DNA of 64,000 nucleotides from Desulfobaccales bacterium (GTDB lineage Bacteria; Desulfobacterota; Desulfobaccia; Desulfobaccales; 0-14-0-80-60-11): contig JBAZPO010000017.1 in the NCBI GenBank assembly GCA_041648175.1, positions 1-64,000 of the forward strand, written 5' to 3'. Of this stretch, positions 53,109 through 60,392 are shown in pieces. Both the position numbers and the translations under genes were made by a program. Numbering within the stretch: position 1 is the stretch's first letter; every line of letters begins with the position of its first letter. The notes below the pieces were generated by a model that had not been told where the DNA came from, searched no databases, and saw nothing but the letters and a program-made list of their open reading frames with translations.

Positions 53109-53168
53109 AGCAGCACCTGATACTCCCCCCCGCTCTTTGGGAAACGCAGAACGCTTCTGATTTCTCAT

Positions 53169-53205
53169 AAAAAAATTGAAGAGGGGGGAAACGGCCCCCC
53201 TCTTC
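53169..53205 (-). terminator. Rho-independent terminator of the DUF1328 gene
   Basis: GAAGAGGGGGG-AAACGG-CCCCCCTCTTC with seven T following on the minus strand. It lies between the convergent 52881 and 53220 genes. Confidence 0.8.
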
Positions 53206-53219
53206 GTGATATGGATGTG

Positions 53220-53402
53220 TTAAACTAAGGGAGGCCCCCTCCTCCTGCTTCTCACCCCAAAGAACAATGAAATAATGAAGAGCACTAGAAAAAGAATGAA
53301 AAGGATCCAGGCAATTTCCGCAGAAATAGCCGCAATGCCGCCAAGTCCCAATACACCCGCTATTAAAGCGATGATCAAGAAAGTAAGTGCCATACTAAGC
53401 AT
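53220..53402 (-). CDS. DUF1328/YtjA-family small membrane protein
   Basis: 60 residues with two hydrophobic helices (MALTFLIIALIAGVLGLGG and IAWILFILFLVLFIISLFFG), ending RSRRRGPPLV. GGAGG lies 5 nt before the ATG. A typical UPF0391-family protein of unknown function, often stress-induced. Inner membrane. Confidence 0.85.
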   Translation of the reverse strand: MLSMALTFLIIALIAGVLGLGGIAAISAEIAWILFILFLVLFIISLFFGVRSRRRGPPLV

Positions 53403-53417
53403 ATCTACCTCCAGGCC

Positions 53418-53573
53418 TCAGATGCGTCCCAGCAGGAGCAGGATAATTATAATGATAAGGATCAATCCTATGCCGCTGCTGGGATAATAACCCCAACCCC
53501 CGCTATAGGGCCAGCGTGGCAGCGCTCCGATAAGCAGAAGAATTAATATGATGAGCAATAAAGTGCTGACCAT
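53418..53573 (-). CDS. DUF3309-like small membrane protein (51 aa)
   Basis: A short gene of 51 residues: MVSTLLLIILILLLIGALP, the central RWPYSGGWGYYPSSGIG (family trademark), then LILIIIIILLLLGRI. AAGGAGG lies 6 nt before the ATG. Two membrane segments with a Trp/Tyr turn. Same strand as and directly upstream of the DUF1328 gene, probably co-transcribed. Confidence 0.8.
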   Translation of the reverse strand: MVSTLLLIILILLLIGALPRWPYSGGWGYYPSSGIGLILIIIIILLLLGRI

Positions 53574-53641
53574 TTTTGTTCCTCCTTGTCAACCGGGAGC
53601 GACCAGAAGTGGCCGCTCCCGCCAGGGCGTCCATGCTTCTA

Positions 53642-54043
53642 TTACTTCTTTTCCGGCTCGGGCGGCTTCGGGTGTTCTGGCGGTGCCTGGGGCTGGGTCC
53701 CCGGAGTCTGCAGCTGCTTCATCATGGGGCAGGCCTGCATCATCTGCATCATACCTATCATGTGCATCTGATTCAGCATGACCTGCATCTGGTTAAACAT
53801 ATCCTGCATCTTCTTCAGGTCAGCCGGGGGCACCTTGCTTTTGCTCATCATCTGCTGCATCTGCTGCATGTTGTCCTGCATTTGCTTCATCATTTGGGGC
53901 ATCTCTTGACTCCCCATCATGGCCCCCTGCGGCTGACTCTGGCCCGGCTGCGGGGTCTGGACTTCCCCGGGCGCCTGAGCCATGGCGTAACCCGCGCCCA
54001 TGAGCAAAGATGCTGTCAGTATGAATACCATCACCTTACGCAT
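53642..54043 (-). CDS. Exported methionine- and glutamine-rich protein
   Basis: 133 residues. Signal peptide (VMVFILTASLLMGAGYAMA; cleavage near MAQAPG). The mature part has more than 20 Met and many Gln (EMPQMMKQMQDNMQQMQQMMSK; MFNQMQVMLNQMHMIGMMQ) in coiled helices and one Cys (QACPMM). Pro-rich tail (QAPPEHPKPPEPEKK). Met-rich periplasmic proteins often bind Cu(I) or protect against oxidants; that is inference here. GGGAGGCAATT precedes the ATG. Confidence 0.7.
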   Translation of the reverse strand: MRKVMVFILTASLLMGAGYAMAQAPGEVQTPQPGQSQPQGAMMGSQEMPQMMKQMQDNMQQMQQMMSKSKVPPADLKKMQDMFNQMQVMLNQMHMIGMMQMMQACPMMKQLQTPGTQPQAPPEHPKPPEPEKK

Positions 54044-54218
54044 AATTGCCTCCCTTTAAAAGATAGTTTAACAGTTAAATTAATAATGGTTTTTTAAGAG
54101 TCAAGCAGGAAATTTCCGGATGGTTTTGGGAAATCAAGAGAAGGTGTAGACCAGCCCCCCCGGCTGTTCAGACCAAGGAATGGTGCTCAGGACGTAATTA
54201 CAGCCGTTTGAAATTTTT

Positions 54219-54253
54219 GGCTGAAAACTGACCGCTGGTAGCTAGTAGCTACT
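54219..54253. repeat. Heptamer tandem array, degenerate AGCTGAC/AGCTAGT type
   Basis: GGCTGAA, AACTGAC, CGCTGGT, AGCTAGT, AGCTACT. It runs up to the stop codon of the M16 peptidase gene. Confidence 0.6.
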
Positions 54254-55503
54254 CAAGCCAGGCCATAATTGCCCGGGGTATCATCCACCGGACCCAGGAG
54301 GGCCACGCCCCAGGCTTCCGGCCGGAGCAGGTCCCGGGCTACTTCCAGGATCTCTGCCGTCGTGACCTGCAACATGCCGGTGATGATGTCCTGCAGAGGG
54401 ATATAGCGGCCGAAGTTGAGCTCGTTTTTGGCCAGACGCAGCATGAGATGGTCGCAATCCTCGGCGGAAAGCATGATGGAGCCTTTAAGATGTTCTTGGG
54501 CCGCGGTAAGCTCGGCACGGGAGACCGGCTCGGCTTGCAGATTTTTCAGTTCCTCGCGAATTGCGGCCATAATGGCCTCAAGATTGCCGGGACTGACCCC
54601 GGCGGCGATGCCCAAAAAGCCCGCATCGCTGAAAAACTGGACGTACGACTGGATGGCATAAGCCAATCCCAGCTGCTCCCGAATCACCTGGAAGAGGCGA
54701 GAACTCATGTTGCCGCCCAGGATCAACTGAAGCATGGTAGCCGCATAGCGCCGGGGATCGCCCGCCGCCACCGCCGGGGCCCCCAAAACGAGGTTGACCT
54801 GCTCCAGGTCCCGAGAGAGGGGATAGACCCCGGGATGAGTGCTGACAGGTATCCGGGGTCGGGCCGGGGCGCCGTTGGTAAAATCCTGAAAACCCGCGGT
54901 CACCAGGTTCACCAGGTCCTCGTGCCGGATTTTACCCGCAGCCGCGATCACGGTGTCGGCCGGGCGATAGACCTGCCGGCGGTAGGCCAGCAAGTCCTCC
55001 CTCTGGACCTGGCCGATCCTCGCAGCCTCCCCCAGGATGGGCCACCCAAAGGGGTTGTCCCCCCAGAAGTTCCGGGCAAAATGCACGTGCACCAGTTCTT
55101 CCGGGGAGTCGTCCTGGGCGTTAATCTCCTCCAGGATGACCTGCCGTTCCCGCTCCAGATCTGGAGCCGGGAGGTGCGCCCGGAGTACCAAGTCGCCCAG
55201 CAGGTCCACCAGCCGGGGCAGCTGCTCCGCCAGGACCCGGCCGTGGAAGCAGGTCTGTTCCTTGGTGGTGAAGGCGTTGCACTGCCCGCCCAACTGGTCG
55301 ATTTCCCGGGCAATATCCAGGACGCTGCGCTCGGGGGTGCCCTTAAAGACCATGTGTTCCAGGAAATGGCTGAGACCGTTCTCTGAGGCAGTCTCGTCCC
55401 GGGAACCCACATTGAGCCACACCCCCACCGCCACCGAATGGAAGTGAGGCACCTCCTCGGTGACGATGCGGAGCCCGTTACTCAGGACGCTTTTTTGGTA
55501 CAC
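54253..55503 (-). CDS. M16-family zinc peptidase
   Basis: 416 residues from a GTG at 55503, which gives the family's N-terminus (YQKSVLSNGLRIVTEEV) and a strong upstream G-rich site. An ATG at 55545 would overlap pnp by 68 bp. Inverted zinc motif HFLEHM and downstream EREVILEEI-type Glu (ERQVILEEI). Processing-peptidase-like with both M16 halves (NLVLGAPAVA..). It closes the nusA-pnp operon, a common position in this group. Cytoplasmic. Confidence 0.9.
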   Translation of the reverse strand: MYQKSVLSNGLRIVTEEVPHFHSVAVGVWLNVGSRDETASENGLSHFLEHMVFKGTPERSVLDIAREIDQLGGQCNAFTTKEQTCFHGRVLAEQLPRLVDLLGDLVLRAHLPAPDLERERQVILEEINAQDDSPEELVHVHFARNFWGDNPFGWPILGEAARIGQVQREDLLAYRRQVYRPADTVIAAAGKIRHEDLVNLVTAGFQDFTNGAPARPRIPVSTHPGVYPLSRDLEQVNLVLGAPAVAAGDPRRYAATMLQLILGGNMSSRLFQVIREQLGLAYAIQSYVQFFSDAGFLGIAAGVSPGNLEAIMAAIREELKNLQAEPVSRAELTAAQEHLKGSIMLSAEDCDHLMLRLAKNELNFGRYIPLQDIITGMLQVTTAEILEVARDLLRPEAWGVALLGPVDDTPGNYGLA

Positions 55504-57625
55504 GCCCCCCCCTGCGATCCGAATCGTCCGGCTGGGGGTTATCATTAGGAATCAAGGCCTTGATGGACAGGCGAATCTTCCCCTGCCGGTCCACGTCCAG
55601 AACCTTGACCGTGACTACGTCGCCTTCCTTGAGGATCTCGTCTACGGTTTTAACCCGGCGATGGGCCATCTCCGAGATGTGCACCAGGCCGTCGGTGCCC
55701 GGCAGGATTTCCACAAAAGCGCCGAAATCCATGATCTTCTTCACCTTGCCCGTGTAGGTGGCGCCGATTTCCGCTTCTTCGATGATCTCGTTGATCAACC
55801 GAATAGCTTCATTAGCCGCGGTCTGGTCGGCCGAGGAGATATGGATGCGGCCATCGTCTTCGATGTCGATCTTTACTCCGGTGGCCGCCACGATCGACTT
55901 CACCATTTTACCACCGGGTCCGATCACCTCCCGAATCTTGTCGGGATTGATGGTGAGCACGATGATCTTGGGCGCGTGTTCCTTGAGGGTGGGAGACGGC
56001 GCGTCGATAACTTCGTTCATCTTCCCCAGAATATGCAGCCGGGCCTCCCGGGCCTGAGTCAGGGCCTGGCCCATGATCTCCCGGGTCAATCCCGTCATTT
56101 TGATATCCATCTGGAGGGCGGTGATCCCGTCTGCGGTTCCGGCCACCTTGAAGTCCATGTCGCCGAGAGAGTCTTCATCGCCCAGGATGTCGGACAACAC
56201 CGCTACCCGGTCGTCCTCTTTGATGAGACCCATGGCCACTCCGGCTACCGCCGCCTTGATGGGCACGCCCGCGTCCATCAGGGCCATGGAGCCCCCGCAG
56301 ATCGTCGCCATGGAAGAAGAGCCGTTAGAGGAGAGGATTTCAGACACGATGCGGATGGTATAGGGAAACTCTTCCGCGGACGGCAGTACCTGGGAAATGG
56401 CGCGCTCGGCCAAGGCCCCGTGGCCAATTTCCCGTCGTCCAGGCCCTCTAATCATGCGGGTTTCCCCCACCGAATACGGGGGAAAATTATAGTGGAGCAT
56501 GAAGGACTTGAAGGTCTCGCCCACCAGGGTCTCGATTTTCTGTTCATCCGAAGGGGTCCCCAGGGTGGCGACGGCCAGAGCCTGAGTTTCGCCGCGGGTA
56601 AAGACCGCGGAGCCGTGGCTACGGCTGAGGATGTTGATTTCTCCGGTAATAGGACGGACTTCGGTGTAGCTGCGGCCGTCGATGCGGCGTTGTTCCGTGA
56701 GCATCAAATTCCGCACCAGCTTTTTCTTAAACTCCGAGAAAAGGCCCTTGGCAACTTTCTCCAGACCTTCCACCTCGGACCCCAGGTCGGCCAGCACCTC
56801 ATCACGCGCCTGATCCAAGGCCTTATAGCGGGCCTTCTTTTCAGGGATGACCACCGCGGCCAGGATCTTATCTTTGGCCAGGGCCTCGATTTTCTGACGC
56901 AACTCCGGGTAATCGGGCGGCTCTACCACCTGCCGTTTGGGCTCGCCGATCTCCCGGCCCATGCCCTTGATAAGCTCTAAGATGGGCTGGAGCTGCTCCT
57001 GGGCGAAAAACAGGGCTTCCAGCACTTCATCTTCCTGGATCATCCGCGCGCCGGCTTCCACCATCACCAGGCCCTGGGGCGCCCCGGCCACGATGAGATT
57101 CAAGGTGCTCTCTTTGAGCTGGGAATTGGTGGGATTGATTACGAGTTGCCCATCGACCTTGCCTACCCGCACTGCGGCCACCGGTCCGTTAAAGGGGATA
57201 TCGGAGATCTCCAGGGCCGCGGCGGCGCCGTTTAAGGCGACGATATCCGGATCAATTTCCATGTCTCCGGAGAGCACGGTAGCAATAATCTGAATTTCGT
57301 TGACCGTCCCCTTGGGGAAGAGCGGCCTCATCGGCCGGTCAATGAACCGGGAGGTCAGGGTCTCTTTTTCTGAGGGCCGCCCGATTTCTCTCCGAAAGAA
57401 ACTCCCGGGCACCCGTCCGGCGGCATAAGCCCTCTCCATGTAATCCACGGTCAGGGGTAAAAAATCAATGCCCTCTCTGGGTGAGTCGGACATGGTTGCG
57501 GTAACCAGGACCGCATTTTCCCCATAACGGACCAACACTGAACCGCTGGCCTGTTGGGCCAAATGACCCGTTTCGAAATAGAGGTCGCGACCCCCAATTT
57601 CTACTGTATATGTCTTTTTTGCCAT
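55478..57625 (-). CDS. pnp: Polyribonucleotide nucleotidyltransferase (PNPase)
   Basis: 3'-5' phosphorolytic exoribonuclease of the RNA degradosome. 715 residues: RNase PH 1 (LVRYGENAVLVTATM), RNase PH 2 (GSAVFTRGETQALAVATL), KH motif (REVIGPGGKMVKSIV) and an S1 domain (EIGATYTGKVKKIMDFGAFVEILPG), with a basic C-terminal tail (DRRGGRVPKKRPE). It follows rpsO by 18 bp; in many bacteria PNPase regulates its own leader (family knowledge). Confidence 0.96.
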   Translation of the reverse strand: MAKKTYTVEIGGRDLYFETGHLAQQASGSVLVRYGENAVLVTATMSDSPREGIDFLPLTVDYMERAYAAGRVPGSFFRREIGRPSEKETLTSRFIDRPMRPLFPKGTVNEIQIIATVLSGDMEIDPDIVALNGAAAALEISDIPFNGPVAAVRVGKVDGQLVINPTNSQLKESTLNLIVAGAPQGLVMVEAGARMIQEDEVLEALFFAQEQLQPILELIKGMGREIGEPKRQVVEPPDYPELRQKIEALAKDKILAAVVIPEKKARYKALDQARDEVLADLGSEVEGLEKVAKGLFSEFKKKLVRNLMLTEQRRIDGRSYTEVRPITGEINILSRSHGSAVFTRGETQALAVATLGTPSDEQKIETLVGETFKSFMLHYNFPPYSVGETRMIRGPGRREIGHGALAERAISQVLPSAEEFPYTIRIVSEILSSNGSSSMATICGGSMALMDAGVPIKAAVAGVAMGLIKEDDRVAVLSDILGDEDSLGDMDFKVAGTADGITALQMDIKMTGLTREIMGQALTQAREARLHILGKMNEVIDAPSPTLKEHAPKIIVLTINPDKIREVIGPGGKMVKSIVAATGVKIDIEDDGRIHISSADQTAANEAIRLINEIIEEAEIGATYTGKVKKIMDFGAFVEILPGTDGLVHISEMAHRRVKTVDEILKEGDVVTVKVLDVDRQGKIRLSIKALIPNDNPQPDDSDRRGGRVPKKRPE

Positions 57626-57643
57626 ATGATTCCGATGAGCCTC

Positions 57644-57913
57644 CTATTTTCTCAGGCCAAGTCGCTCGATCAAAGCCCGGTAACGTTCGATGTCTCTGTC
57701 TTTCAGATAATTCAGGAGGCGCCGGCGTTGTCCCACCAGCTTGATCAATCCCCGACGGGAATGGTGGTCCTTGGCATGGACCTTAAAATGATCCGTCAAG
57801 TAACTGATGCGCTCGCTCAAGATGGCCACCTGCACTTCCGGTGAGCCGGTGTCGGCGTCATGCAGCCGGTAACGATCAATAATCTCCTGTTTATGTTCTG
57901 TATCTAGGGCCAC
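57644..57913 (-). CDS. rpsO: 30S ribosomal protein S15
   Basis: 89 residues, the usual length. HDADTGSPEVQVAILSERI and HAKDHHSRRGLIKLVGQRRRLLNYL are the rRNA-binding helices of S15. Sits between truB and pnp as in most bacteria. Confidence 0.97.
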   Translation of the reverse strand: MALDTEHKQEIIDRYRLHDADTGSPEVQVAILSERISYLTDHFKVHAKDHHSRRGLIKLVGQRRRLLNYLKDRDIERYRALIERLGLRK

Positions 57914-57929
57914 GTCTTCCTCCTTTTGT

Positions 57930-57964
57930 AGCAGTCAGCTATCAGCTAACAGCTGTCAGCTAAA
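57930..57964. repeat. Heptamer tandem array AGCTxxC, five units
   Basis: AGCAGTC, AGCTATC, AGCTAAC, AGCTGTC, AGCTAAA. It lies 17 bp upstream of the rpsO start in the truB-rpsO spacer. Confidence 0.75.
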
Positions 57965-58105
57965 ACTTAAACAGCCTTCCAGCAATGTTGACCGCCTTAT
58001 TTGCTCTTAAAAAATTTTCAGCATTCAGAATGCTATTGTTCCCATTCTTCTTGGCTCGACGCTTTAAGCAATAAGGGTTGAGCATGATGATATTGTTCCA
58101 TCTTT

Positions 58106-59002
58106 TTAAAGCTGACCGCTCAAAAACACTCGCACCGGGGCCAGCACCGCCTGGGGCGTCAGGTTCCTTACCTGGGCCACAGCTATCAGTTCGGCGTCCG
58201 CCAGAATCCGCACCTGTTCGCCTTCATGCAAATCCGTTGCGCCGTGCACCAGAGGCCGGCCCTGGCGCAACTGCCGGGCTGCGGCTGCGTCCACCTCGAT
58301 GGAGCGCAGCCTCGGCAGGCAGTCGGTAAGCGGCACAATCCGGCTCACCAGTCCCTCCTGGCTCAGCTCTGCCAAAGTCACCAGCGGAAGAGCGTCGTCC
58401 ACCTTAAACGGTCCCACTGCCAGGCGGCGCAAGGCCGCCAGATGCGCCCCGCATCCCAGAACCTCGCCCAAATCCTGGGCCAGGGTGCGGATATAGGTGC
58501 CCTGGGAACAGGCAACCGTCATGGTAAACTCCGGGATAACCAGTTCGTCCACGGTCAAATCATAAATCGTCACGGTCCGGGGCGCCAACTCCGCCACCTC
58601 TCCCCGGCGGGCCAGACGGTAGGCGCGCTCTCCCTGGTAATGCACCGCGGAGTACTGCGGCGGCACTTGGGTCACCTCTCCCACAAGGCCGGTGGCCGCC
58701 TGGATAATCTCCTCCGGGGTCGGCATCGCCTCGTTGGTGGCAATGATCGTCCCGGTGCAATCCTGGGTGTCGGTGGTAACCCCCAATTTTACCCGCGCCC
58801 GGTAGGTCTTGGGTTCGGGCATCAGGTAGGGCACCAGCTTGGTGGCTTCCAGCAGGCACAGGGGCAACAGGCCCGTAGCAAAGGGGTCCAGGGTGCCAAG
58901 GTGACCGATCTTCCGAATCTTCAACACCCGCCGGGCCCGGCGCACCACCTCGAAGGAGGTCACGTCCGCGGGCTTGTCAATGAGGAGGATGCCGGAGATC
59001 AT
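58106..59002 (-). CDS. truB: tRNA pseudouridine-55 synthase
   Basis: Makes pseudouridine 55 in the T arm of tRNA. 298 residues. ILLIDKPADVTSFEVVRR, catalytic Asp in KIGHLGTLDPFATGLL, and the KTYRARVKLGVTTDTQDCTG insertion. The PUA-like C-terminus contains GAHLAALRRLAVGPF. The ATG overlaps the hepT stop (TAATG), so it is coupled to the toxin-antitoxin pair. Confidence 0.95.
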   Translation of the reverse strand: MISGILLIDKPADVTSFEVVRRARRVLKIRKIGHLGTLDPFATGLLPLCLLEATKLVPYLMPEPKTYRARVKLGVTTDTQDCTGTIIATNEAMPTPEEIIQAATGLVGEVTQVPPQYSAVHYQGERAYRLARRGEVAELAPRTVTIYDLTVDELVIPEFTMTVACSQGTYIRTLAQDLGEVLGCGAHLAALRRLAVGPFKVDDALPLVTLAELSQEGLVSRIVPLTDCLPRLRSIEVDAAAARQLRQGRPLVHGATDLHEGEQVRILADAELIAVAQVRNLTPQAVLAPVRVFLSGQL

Positions 59003-59343
59003 TAATTTGAGTCTTTCAGAATCTTGTTAACCTGCTTTTTTAATAACGAAAGCTTATTCTCAATAATGTCCCATATAGTCTCCAGGTCGATCCCTGGATA
59101 TTCATGAATCAAGATATTTCTTAGACTAACAATCCTGCCCCACTCCACATCAGGGAATTTTATTCTAAATCCTTCGGGTAATCTTCTGGCAGCTTCACCA
59201 ATTATTTCAAGATTCCGGATTACCGCGTCGATAGTTTTTCTATCATTACAAAAATCAACTAATGATAATCCTGCTGTATAATCTTGTATCCTTTCAATAC
59301 ATTCGATTATATCACTAAGGTAGATTTTATAATCCCTGGGCAT
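59002..59343 (-). CDS. hepT: HepT-like (DUF86) RNase toxin
   Basis: 113 residues. HepT family: all-helical with the active-site motif RNILIHEYPGID (R-x4-H) and the upstream LEIIGEAARRLPEGF. Known HepT toxins are RNases inactivated by AMPylation from MntA (family knowledge). Lower GC than its neighbours. Overlaps mntA by 17 bp and truB by 1 bp. Confidence 0.88.
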   Translation of the reverse strand: MPRDYKIYLSDIIECIERIQDYTAGLSLVDFCNDRKTIDAVIRNLEIIGEAARRLPEGFRIKFPDVEWGRIVSLRNILIHEYPGIDLETIWDIIENKLSLLKKQVNKILKDSN

Positions 59344-59626
59344 AGATCGTTTCTTTTAATATCGGCTCTTTAAGCCTGGGCTTAAGAGCATCTTTCATTA
59401 CCAAGTCCACGTCGCAGGCAAACAATTCTTCTAAATAATCTTTAAGATCCATATAAGCATCAAAACTCTTCTTCTCTAATTCTACCAGGAAATCTAGATC
59501 ACTACTTTCCGTGGCTTCGCCCCGGGCCACGGAGCCAAACAGCCCCAAACTCCGGACCCCAAACCTTTTAAGCGTTTCCCGGTTCTCCTCGATGATTTTC
59601 AGGATTGCATCCGAACTTTTTTTCAT
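59327..59626 (-). CDS. mntA: MntA-like nucleotidyltransferase antitoxin
   Basis: 99 residues. Minimal nucleotidyltransferase: GLFGSVARGEATESSDLDFLVEL (GS-x10-D-x-D) and a third Asp in CDVDLVMKD. In known systems it AMPylates a tyrosine near the RNase site of HepT. It precedes hepT (17-bp overlap), as in MntA-HepT modules. AT-rich relative to rbfA and truB, hence likely acquired. Confidence 0.9.
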   Translation of the reverse strand: MKKSSDAILKIIEENRETLKRFGVRSLGLFGSVARGEATESSDLDFLVELEKKSFDAYMDLKDYLEELFACDVDLVMKDALKPRLKEPILKETIYAQGL

Positions 59627-59683
59627 AGCCTCTTTGCTTCCTCAATCCGGTTGTTATGCCCTGACCTCGATGTGGCTAAACTC

Positions 59684-60073
59684 TCAACGCTCTTCCGGTT
59701 CCCCTGGTCCATGCTGTTCCCTGGCCGCCTCAAACAACTTCTCCAACTGCGCCGCCCGGTCCAGACCTGGATCCGGCAGGAAGAAGAACTCCGGCATCAA
59801 ACGGAAAAGGTTTTCTTTGGCCACTTCCTGTTTGATGAAGCCCAGGGCCTTGTCCAGCGCCTTGGTCACCTGGATTTTGTCCACGTTTTCCCGCACCACA
59901 TAGAATACCCGGGCCTGCTTTAAATCCGGGCTCATCTCCACCTCGGTGAGGGTGAGTTCCTTGAGACGGGGGTCGGCGCACTTGTTGAGCAGGATCAGCG
60001 CCAGCCGTTCCCGGAGCAATTCCGCCACCCGGGTGGGGCGGCCCGTGGGGGTCCGTTGTTTCACGTGTCTCAC
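59684..60073 (-). CDS. rbfA: Ribosome-binding factor A
   Basis: 129 residues with the RbfA KH-like fold: RPTRVAELLRERLALIL near the N-terminus, TLTEVEMSPDLKQARVFYVV, and ALGFIKQEVAKE. C-terminal LFEAAREQHGPGEPEER. Functions in 16S rRNA 5'-end processing under cold. It overlaps ylxP by 4 bp. Confidence 0.93.
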   Translation of the reverse strand: MRHVKQRTPTGRPTRVAELLRERLALILLNKCADPRLKELTLTEVEMSPDLKQARVFYVVRENVDKIQVTKALDKALGFIKQEVAKENLFRLMPEFFFLPDPGLDRAAQLEKLFEAAREQHGPGEPEER

Positions 60074-60363
60074 TTCTCCAGGTAACAGAGTTCCACCTGG
60101 AAATCGATAATCTCCGCCAGGTTCTGGTTCTCGATATATTTCATGATTTGCTGCAGCCGGCTTTCCAGAAACTGGGAATCATTGCCCACCAGGGCCACGC
60201 CGATCTTGGCCTTCTGCCACAAATCGTTGTCACCCACTTCGGCTACGGCCGCCTCGAACTTGTGCCGCACTTTCTCGATCAGGCTTTTAACCACCCGCCG
60301 TTTACCCTTCAAGGAGTCGTTCTCCGGGATAATCAGCGTAATCAGGGCTGCGGCGATAATCAT
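60070..60363 (-). CDS. ylxP: DUF503/YlxP-family protein
   Basis: 97 residues, DUF503: ALITLIIPENDSLKGKRRVVKSLIEKVRHKFEAAVAEVGDNDLWQKAKIGV. Usual neighbour of infB and rbfA. Function is not settled. Overlaps rbfA by 4 bp (ATGA). Confidence 0.92.
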   Translation of the reverse strand: MIIAAALITLIIPENDSLKGKRRVVKSLIEKVRHKFEAAVAEVGDNDLWQKAKIGVALVGNDSQFLESRLQQIMKYIENQNLAEIIDFQVELCYLEK

Positions 60364-60392
60364 GGCGACTCACCCGGCTCCCTGGGGCCTGC

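Noticed and set aside
55460..56980. Plus-strand 506-aa frame opposite pnp
   Set aside because: Antisense shadow of a conserved gene.
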